Shown: in pieces, positions 57,953 through 64,000 of the stretch
How positions within the stretch are numbered: position 1 is the stretch's first letter
Layout of the letters: every line of letters begins with the position of its first letter
Assembly: GCF_032921865.1 (NCBI RefSeq)
Contig: NZ_CP136684.1
Span: 788,501 to 852,500, forward strand
Reading direction: 5' to 3'
Source: Thalassospira lucentensis
GTDB lineage: Bacteria; Pseudomonadota; Alphaproteobacteria; Rhodospirillales; Thalassospiraceae
Length of the DNA stretch: 64,000 nt
Translations under genes and position numbers: made by a program
The notes under the pieces: model-generated
What the model was told of the DNA's origin: nothing
The model's input: only the letters and a program-made list of their open reading frames with translations
The model's database searches: none

Positions 57953-58762
57953 TCAAGACCGGCGAAACGGCATCCATAATACCGACCAAAGGCTTTGACT
58001 GCGTTTGTCGCGAAATTCCTTAAGTCCGATCTGCATGTCATGATCATTGGTCTTGGTATGGTCGACATAACTGACAAACAGCCGGTCCCAAACCGACAGG
58101 ATATTTCCGTAATTGCTGTTGGTTTCGCGCATCAGGCTGGAATGATGCACCCGATGCATATCGGGCGTTACAATCAATCGGCGCAATAACCGGTCAAACC
58201 CGCCGGGCAAATGAACATTGCCGTGATTAAACAGCGCAAATCCGCTTAGCATGCTTTCATAAATCACCACCGCCCACGGATCAGCCCCCAGCAGGATCAC
58301 AAAAGCCGATTTATAAATCGCTGATGCGACAATTTCGAACGGATGAAACCGCACCGCGGTCGAGACATCAAATTCGATATCGCAATGATGCACCCTGTGG
58401 AACCGCCAGAAAACCGGCACGATATGCGTCAGGCGGTGCTGCCAGTAAACCGCACAATCAAGTGCGACGATTGCAATCAGGCCACTCAGCCACCCGGGTA
58501 GGCTCATCAATTCCTCGGCCTGATTGATCACGCCCCAGCCCTGCAGTCCGGCCAGAATGGCCGCGGCAATCATCGCGGCCCCGATGGTGAAACGGGTTAA
58601 TGCAGCCCCCATCAACAGCAAACCAAAATTGGTCAGCCACCGCCCTGGGTTGCGCAACCCACCCGCCGGACGATAAGGCATGAACGCCTCCCACATTGCC
58701 ATCACGACAAGGATGGCGGCAAAGATACCCAACCTTAAAAGCCCGGCCTGTTGGTCCATCAT
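57953..58762 (-). CDS. Sterol desaturase/fatty acid hydroxylase family protein
   Basis: A 269-aa membrane di-iron enzyme. His clusters HRLTH, HRVHH and a second HRVHH (MHRVHHSSLM) are in the order and spacing of the FA_hydroxylase family. Four to five helices are visible. It probably hydroxylates a lipid. ATG at 58762 (or 58759) follows GGCAGGAAC; the longer frame to 58849 has no conserved residues. Confidence 0.9.
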   Translation of the reverse strand: MMDQQAGLLRLGIFAAILVVMAMWEAFMPYRPAGGLRNPGRWLTNFGLLLMGAALTRFTIGAAMIAAAILAGLQGWGVINQAEELMSLPGWLSGLIAIVALDCAVYWQHRLTHIVPVFWRFHRVHHCDIEFDVSTAVRFHPFEIVASAIYKSAFVILLGADPWAVVIYESMLSGFALFNHGNVHLPGGFDRLLRRLIVTPDMHRVHHSSLMRETNSNYGNILSVWDRLFVSYVDHTKTNDHDMQIGLKEFRDKRSQSLWSVLWMPFRRS

Positions 58763-58952
58763 GTTCCTGCCAAATACCAGGGTGGTGACGACGATTGTGT
58801 CTTTATGGTCATAGTCGATGATATTGAAACAATACAGTACCTTGCCCATCGCAAGTCCATCACCATTATGTTAGATGAAGGATGTGTGACGAAGCAGTCC
58901 TGTCAAAAGCGGTTTCAAAACCGACGGTACAGGGCACCGGCAGGAGGATTTG

Positions 58953-59981
58953 ATGGGGCAGGCGACAGGATGTATTGCGGCAGGTTTGTTCGGGGTCCTG
59001 ATCCTCGTGCCGTTCGCGACCATCGCCCGCGCGGATGGCCCGCCATTTGATCTGCCGGTCGATTGCCCCTATGGCCAGTGTGATGTGGTCCATTATGTCG
59101 ACCATGATCCCGGCCCCGAAATTCGTGATTTTGCCTGTGGCACCACCACCTATGAAGGCCATCGCGGCACAGATTTTTCCATCCCTGACGAAGCTACCAT
59201 GATTGGCGGCGTTGCCGTCAACGCGGTTGCCGCCGGCACTGTGATTGCCACCCGTGACGGGGTCGAGGATATCGACGCCGGCCGACTGGTCGGGGATTCG
59301 CTTAAGGGGATTGAATGCGGTAACGGCATTCTGATCAACCATGAAGACGGCTGGCAAAGCCAGTATTGCCATCTGCGCCGCGGATCACTGGCGGTAAAAA
59401 AGGGCGATACGGTCGAACGCGGCCAGACAATCGGGCTGATCGGCATGTCCGGACAGGCCACCTTCCCGCATCTGCATTTCAACCTGCGCAAGGATAACCA
59501 GCTTATTGATCCGTTCAGCGGCACGCCAATGGGTGCTGTCGCCCCGCAGGATTGCAATGCCAATAACGCCGTTCTCTGGACCGAGGCCGCGCAGGAACAG
59601 ATGTCCTATCGCGCCATAACGCTTTACGCGTCGGGATTTTCGTCAGCCAAACCCAATGCAACCGATATCAAGCGCGGCTATGGCAAAAGCAGCGAACTGC
59701 CCGCCTCAAGCCCTGGCCTGTTTTTCTGGGCCTATCTGATCGGGGCGGCCAATGGCGATGTCATCCGCCTGCGTATGGATGGCCCGAACGGCATCGGCGG
59801 CCATCGTGATTTCACCATAAACGTCGAAAATGATAACGGCCCGCGCGCCAAGTGGTTTTACGTCAATATCAACCGCCCCGGTGATCGCTGGCCCGCAGGA
59901 GCCTATCGCGGTGAGGTAACCTTCACCCGGCCTGGGCAACCGGCTCGGGAAATCGGCATTACCGACCTCACCATTCGCTAG
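58953..59981 (+). CDS. Secreted M23 (LytM-type) peptidase
   Basis: A 342-aa exported protein with signal peptide (GLFGVLILVPFATIARA). The M23 domain has GHRGTDFS (His and Asp zinc ligands), NGILINHEDGWQSQYCHLR and FPHLHF (the HxH motif), so it should cleave peptidoglycan cross-bridges. The C-terminal 140 residues form a separate beta-rich domain without a recognised family. ATG at 58953 follows AGGAGG by five bases. Confidence 0.9.
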   Translation: MGQATGCIAAGLFGVLILVPFATIARADGPPFDLPVDCPYGQCDVVHYVDHDPGPEIRDFACGTTTYEGHRGTDFSIPDEATMIGGVAVNAVAAGTVIATRDGVEDIDAGRLVGDSLKGIECGNGILINHEDGWQSQYCHLRRGSLAVKKGDTVERGQTIGLIGMSGQATFPHLHFNLRKDNQLIDPFSGTPMGAVAPQDCNANNAVLWTEAAQEQMSYRAITLYASGFSSAKPNATDIKRGYGKSSELPASSPGLFFWAYLIGAANGDVIRLRMDGPNGIGGHRDFTINVENDNGPRAKWFYVNINRPGDRWPAGAYRGEVTFTRPGQPAREIGITDLTIR

Positions 59982-60172
59982 GCGGAACGTTTAATTCATT
60001 TGTCTTCAAGTCTGGTTGCGCGTGCGCTTCGTACCTATGTTTCATGGTAGCATTTTAAAAAACGCATGCTCGACAGGTTCATGATCGTGATAACCAGAAT
60101 TACATTAGATAATCTCCTTGTAAGCTGATATCTAACGATCATCCCCAAGACAGATTTCCGAACGGCGAGTGG

Positions 60173-62596
60173 ATGTATAGAGTTCTCGATTGCCTGACCA
60201 CACAGCATGACCCGTGGCTGGTTCTGATTGCCGTCCTGCTGTGCCTTGGCGGGGTGCATACGGCATTCAACCTTTATAGCCGCGCATGCGTCGGACGCCT
60301 TCAGCAAAAACTGAGCTGGCTGTTCCTGACCGGTGTGGTGACCGGTTGTGCAATCTGGGCAACCCATTTCGTTGCAATGCTGGCCTACGACCCGGTTTTG
60401 CCGGTTGGCTATAATCCCGGTCTGACCATCCTGTCGCTTTTGATTGCGATTGTTGCAACCTTCATCGGCTTTACCATTCCCGGGGTTGCGAAACAAAACC
60501 TTGTTCCGGCACGTCTGGTCGGTGGTCTTGTCGTTGGACTCGGTATCTCGGCAATGCATTTCACCGGGATGGCTGCAATGCGGGTTCCAGGTGTCATAAG
60601 CTGGCATATGGATATTGTCTTCGCCGCCATTCTGATGGGGGCTGCATTTGGTATGGTCACGCTGCTGATCGCGGGAAAAGCCCAGACGAGGCGTGAAAAG
60701 ACCTATGGCAAAATCGGGCTGACCGTCGCCATTGTCACCATGCATTTCAGCGCCATGGGCGCATTGATCATCACCCCGGATCCAACCATCCCCGTCCCGG
60801 CACAGATCATTTCGCAAAGCAGTCTGGCGCTTGCCGTTGCCATAGTTGCCACCCTTGTCATCGGGATCGGCTTTGTCATGGCGATGATTGACCGGCAATT
60901 GCGCGAAAATGCCTCGGCGCGAATGCGCATCTTTGGCGATTCAGCGATCGAGGCGCTGGTGATGACCCAGAATGGTATTATCGTCGATGCCAATCACAGC
61001 TTCCTGAAGATGATCAAGGGCGAAACAGCAACAATATCGGGGGTCGATTTTATCGAAACGTGGCTGCCTGATGCCTCTCCTGCGTTTCGCGATGGGGCCG
61101 AACATTACACCGAAACCAGTCTGGCGCTCAGTCCCGGCCATACGATACCGGTTGAAGTGATCCGCCGCGATCTGCCTGCCGACGAATTTTCCGAAGATGC
61201 GGTGATTTACGCCCTTCGCGATTTGCGCGAACGTTACGAGGCGGAACGTCATATCCGGTATCTCGCGGAACATGACGCCCTGACCAAGCTTCTGAACCGG
61301 GCCACTTTCCATGATCGTCTTGCGCTGGCACTGGAACAGTCGCGTGTCACCGGAAATCCGGTTTCGGTTCTGTGTATCGATCTTGATCATTTCAAGGAAC
61401 TGAACGACACCTATGGCCATATCGCAGGTGATCACGCGCTTCGCGAAGTCGGCGAACGGATCGGCAAACTGATCGAGGATAACGTGATTTTTGCCCGTGT
61501 CGGCGGGGATGAATTCGTTGCACTGATCGTGCATGACAATCCCGACCCGGGCAGCATGATCGCGACCGCACAGAACAAGGCACAGGCGCTTCTTGATTGT
61601 CTGAGCGTTCCCGTATTTATCAATCCCGGCAATTCGGCCCGGATCGCAGCAAGTGTCGGCATCGCGCATTTCCCTGATGATGGCGATGATATCGAAAGCA
61701 TCATGTTCCACGCCGATCTGGCGATGTACCGGGTCAAGCAGGGCGGCGGCAATCATCTGGTTTTCTTCTCGCCGGAAATGGATGATGAATACCGATACAA
61801 ACGTCAGCTTTCCGGTGCCCTTCGCCATGCAATGGATGAAAACGCACTCGAACTGCATTATCAGCCGCAATGCAATGCCCACAGCAGCAAGATCATAGGT
61901 TTCGAGGCATTACTGCGCTGGCATCACCCCGAACTCGGTCAGGTACCGCCATCGCGCTTCATCCCGATTGCCGAGGAAACCGGCCTGATCAATCCGCTGG
62001 GTGAATGGGTTATGCGCAAGGCCTGCGAAGAGGCCGTAACCTGGACCAACCCGCTTGGTATCGCGGTCAATCTGTCCGCAGTTCAGTTGCAGAACCTTGA
62101 TCTGGCTCAGACAGTCGCCGGTATCCTTGACGAAACCGGACTGGCTCCGGAACGGCTTGAGCTGGAAATCACCGAAACCGCCCTGATCCACAATGCGTCC
62201 AGATCACGCAAAATTCTGACCGAAATCAAGGCTCTTGGCGTTCGGATCGCGATGGATGATTTCGGGACCGGCTATTCGTCACTCGCAACCCTGCAGAACT
62301 TCCCGGTCGACCGTATCAAGATCGATCAGTCATTCATCGCAAGACTGATGGCAAGCGAACAAGCGGTGGCGATTGTCCGTGCCGTGATCAATCTGGGCCG
62401 CGACCTTAAACTCGAAGTCATCGCCGAAGGGGTTGAAACCGAGGATCAGGTCGCCTTCCTGACGGCCAATGATTGCGATGCGGTTCAGGGATACAAGTTC
62501 GGTCATCCCCGTCCGATTGCCGACTATCAAACCACCGTCAGCGGGACCGCCGTCGCGGCGCAGCATCGCAGCATCGCGGGAATCGGCAGTAACTGA
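60173..62596 (+). CDS. MHYT-PAS-GGDEF-EAL cyclic-di-GMP signalling protein
   Basis: An 807-aa inner-membrane protein. An MHYT sensor domain (residues about 10-230) has ATHFVAM, AMHFTGM and TMHFSAM copies, which bind a metal and may sense oxygen, CO or NO. A PAS-like part follows (about 245-370), then GGDEF (ARVGGDEFVAL), then EAL (GFEALLRWHHP, DDFGTGYSS, GVETEDQ). Both output domains keep active-site residues; no RxxD inhibitory site is seen before GGDEF. It may make or break down c-di-GMP and so affect motility versus adhesion. Confidence 0.95.
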   Translation: MYRVLDCLTTQHDPWLVLIAVLLCLGGVHTAFNLYSRACVGRLQQKLSWLFLTGVVTGCAIWATHFVAMLAYDPVLPVGYNPGLTILSLLIAIVATFIGFTIPGVAKQNLVPARLVGGLVVGLGISAMHFTGMAAMRVPGVISWHMDIVFAAILMGAAFGMVTLLIAGKAQTRREKTYGKIGLTVAIVTMHFSAMGALIITPDPTIPVPAQIISQSSLALAVAIVATLVIGIGFVMAMIDRQLRENASARMRIFGDSAIEALVMTQNGIIVDANHSFLKMIKGETATISGVDFIETWLPDASPAFRDGAEHYTETSLALSPGHTIPVEVIRRDLPADEFSEDAVIYALRDLRERYEAERHIRYLAEHDALTKLLNRATFHDRLALALEQSRVTGNPVSVLCIDLDHFKELNDTYGHIAGDHALREVGERIGKLIEDNVIFARVGGDEFVALIVHDNPDPGSMIATAQNKAQALLDCLSVPVFINPGNSARIAASVGIAHFPDDGDDIESIMFHADLAMYRVKQGGGNHLVFFSPEMDDEYRYKRQLSGALRHAMDENALELHYQPQCNAHSSKIIGFEALLRWHHPELGQVPPSRFIPIAEETGLINPLGEWVMRKACEEAVTWTNPLGIAVNLSAVQLQNLDLAQTVAGILDETGLAPERLELEITETALIHNASRSRKILTEIKALGVRIAMDDFGTGYSSLATLQNFPVDRIKIDQSFIARLMASEQAVAIVRAVINLGRDLKLEVIAEGVETEDQVAFLTANDCDAVQGYKFGHPRPIADYQTTVSGTAVAAQHRSIAGIGSN

Positions 62597-62819
62597 GCCG
62601 GTCCGGCTTCCCGATTCTGACGTTTTTATGCAGCGCACCATCAACCTTTGGTTATTTGTGACCAAATTCGATACAGAAAAGCTGGCCTTTTCCATCAGGT
62701 TGAAAGTTTTTTGACGATTTTCAAAGGACAGCACTTGTATCGGGACCATATGCCTGCATATATTTCAACAGTGCGCCATACGGTGCATTTAAAGATACCT
62801 GTCATAAGACGGAGTAAAA

Positions 62820-62942
62820 ATGATGAATAAGCGCAAAGCCGTTGCTATCGCCGTTGCCCGTGAACAGCAGATTGCCCGTTCGATGGAAATCCTGTTTGCT
62901 GGCACCATTCTGGCTCTGATTGCATCGCTTCTGATCCTCTGA
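62820..62942 (+). CDS. Candidate 40-aa single-pass membrane protein
   Basis: ATG at 62820 (or 62823) has GGAG five bases upstream. The 40 codons give a basic N-terminus (NKRKAVAIAVAREQQ) and a C-terminal hydrophobic helix ILFAGTILALIASLLIL, then TGA and a T run. The design is typical of small membrane proteins missed by gene callers. No family is known to me. Confidence 0.6.
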   Translation: MMNKRKAVAIAVAREQQIARSMEILFAGTILALIASLLIL

Positions 62943-63140
62943 TCTTTTTTGTAACGCGCTTCGTCATTTAATCGGCCGTTAGCCATCCGGGATAACGGCC
63001 CCGAACGTTCAAGAACATTTTCATGAACAACCGCCGCCTTTTCATCGTTGCCATTACGCGAATTACCAGCCCGGTGGTCTGAGGACCCCGGGACGTGTCT
63101 TTTCGCCTTTTGGATACAATGAAAATGTGTGTGCATTGTC

Positions 63141-63467
63141 ATGACCGATCATGCCTTTCTCGCGCCGCTTGAAAGCGCGCAGCCGACCAAATCCGTTTAT
63201 TGTTTCGCCGTTCACGCCGCCGCAGAACCCGATGTGATGCCGCGTGTTCTTGAACTGTTCTCCAAACGCAATCTTGTCCCCGCAAGCTGGCATTCCACCG
63301 TCGCCGACGGCCATGCCGGTTTCAGCGAATTGCAGATCGATATCCAGATACAGCAACTTGAAACCAAGGTTGCCGAACATATCGCCCGGTGCCTGCGTCA
63401 GATCGTGCATGTGAATACGGTCCTGACCTCGGAAAAGGGATATTCCAACTCGGCACTTGGCGCTTAG
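63141..63467 (+). CDS. Small ACT-like domain protein
   Basis: A 108-aa protein: SVYCFAVHAAAEPDVMPRVLELFSKRNLVP resembles the first strand-helix of ACT domains in acetolactate-synthase small subunits, followed by a beta-hairpin and a second helix. Such domains sense small molecules or dimerise. ATG at 63141, four codons inside a longer frame. It stands alone, without an ilvB partner in the window. Confidence 0.6.
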   Translation: MTDHAFLAPLESAQPTKSVYCFAVHAAAEPDVMPRVLELFSKRNLVPASWHSTVADGHAGFSELQIDIQIQQLETKVAEHIARCLRQIVHVNTVLTSEKGYSNSALGA

Positions 63468-63547
63468 GTCTTGGACGCTTAGTCTGTTCGGGTCGCGGCG
63501 CTGCAATATGATCGTGTTGCAGCGCGCCCCAACCGACGGAGCCCGCC

Positions 63548-64000
63548 TTGACCTATCTTGACCATATCAAAGCCTGCAACAACGCCAATCCGGCACGCTA
63601 TGTGCCGTTCCGCATCAACGGAATGTCGATGGGGGCGCTACGTCCGGACTTCGCCACAGCCCTTGTATCGCTGGGGTCCGACTTTGTGCGCGACGACAAT
63701 GGTGAATTCTGTTTCGCGCCGCATATCGTCAATCTTGATGACCGCAACCGCGTGCTCGATACCGCGACCAGAGCACTGCGCGACAAGGGTGTGATCCGTC
63801 GCCTCCATGGTGAACGGTTCGATATCCGCCCGACACTGGGCCATGATCCCCTATGCCAGCTTGATCGATCCGCCATGCCCTATTTCGGGTTCCGGTCCTG
63901 GGGCGTGCATATGAACGGTTATGTGCGCAAGGGTAACGACATCCATATGTGGGTCGCCCATCGCGCCAAGGACAAACCGACCTATCCCGGCATGCTCGAT
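63548..64000 (+). CDS. DUF4743/NUDIX-type protein, 3' end outside window
   Basis: The N-terminal 151 codons of a protein resembling the DUF4743 part of NUDIX proteins related to yeast YJR142W: YLDHIKACNNANPARYVPFR, CQLDRSAMPYFGFRSWGVHMNGYV. The start is a TTG at 63548, six bases after GGAG; a later internal Met frame would lose the conserved first helix. The catalytic Nudix box would lie beyond the right edge. Confidence 0.75.
   Translation, partial: MTYLDHIKACNNANPARYVPFRINGMSMGALRPDFATALVSLGSDFVRDDNGEFCFAPHIVNLDDRNRVLDTATRALRDKGVIRRLHGERFDIRPTLGHDPLCQLDRSAMPYFGFRSWGVHMNGYVRKGNDIHMWVAHRAKDKPTYPGMLD

Noticed and set aside
60035..60898. 287-codon minus-strand ORF
   Set aside because: Antisense to the MHYT domain; the translation is His/Asp/Asn-rich low-complexity shadow.
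62974..63000. Inverted repeat GGCCGTTA / TAACGGCC as a terminator
   Set aside because: A stem is possible, but no T tract follows on the plus strand and no gene ends close enough on the minus strand.

Overview
The window reads as a chromosomal segment of a marine, PHA-storing, flagellated alphaproteobacterium. Family features such as an alphaproteobacterial MntR, DUF3035 lipoprotein and PomAB-type stator, together with the general codon style, suggest Rhodospirillales, possibly Thalassospira. This placement is inferred from gene families only. The flanks are GC-rich housekeeping DNA. The stretch from about 6.83 to 32.6 kb is visibly more AT-rich and is a glycan (surface polysaccharide or glycosylation) island between a tRNA-Ser gene and mntR.

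Left flank (1-6.8 kb): a truncated leftward gene next to phaR (PHA regulator), an XRE regulator, a left-handed beta-helix protein, then leftward obgE-proB and the rplU-rpmA ribosomal operon with a visible promoter and terminator, and tRNA-Ser(CGA).

Island (6.83-32.6 kb): a long leftward series starting at gmhA (30.1 kb). GmhA-type isomerase, GmhB-type phosphatase, a transaldolase and a nucleotidyltransferase-PfkB fusion (domain order reversed from E. coli HldE) could make an NDP-activated heptose. It may then be tailored by four SDR proteins, a Gfo/Idh oxidoreductase, a UDP-sugar-dehydrogenase homologue without its catalytic cysteine, three methyltransferases and a thiamine-diphosphate E1 alpha/beta pair with no E2/E3 partner. 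Two GT2 glycosyltransferases, large polytopic membrane proteins, an AglD-like membrane protein and, on the plus strand, a NUDIX hydrolase and a Wzx-like flippase would assemble and export the glycan. Two G9 tracts and a perfect 15-bp inverted repeat lie inside it.

Right flank (32.6-64 kb): mntR and a divergent sitABCD-type Mn/Zn ABC transporter; a secreted HExxH protein; a Fur-box-preceded siderophore-interacting protein; a GNAT; PomAB-like stator genes followed by a degenerate receiver-pentapeptide protein; mutL; an AT-rich orphan membrane protein; then the leftward series ribF-ileS-lspA-DUF3035 lipoprotein-two M16 peptidases; an MFS transporter, a MaoC hydratase, a methyltransferase, a sterol-desaturase-family hydroxylase, an M23 peptidase, an MHYT-PAS-GGDEF-EAL protein, and at the right edge an ACT-like small protein and a truncated DUF4743/NUDIX-type gene. 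Several short ORFs (32, 34 and 40 codons) are proposed. No CRISPR array, insertion sequence or integrase was seen.
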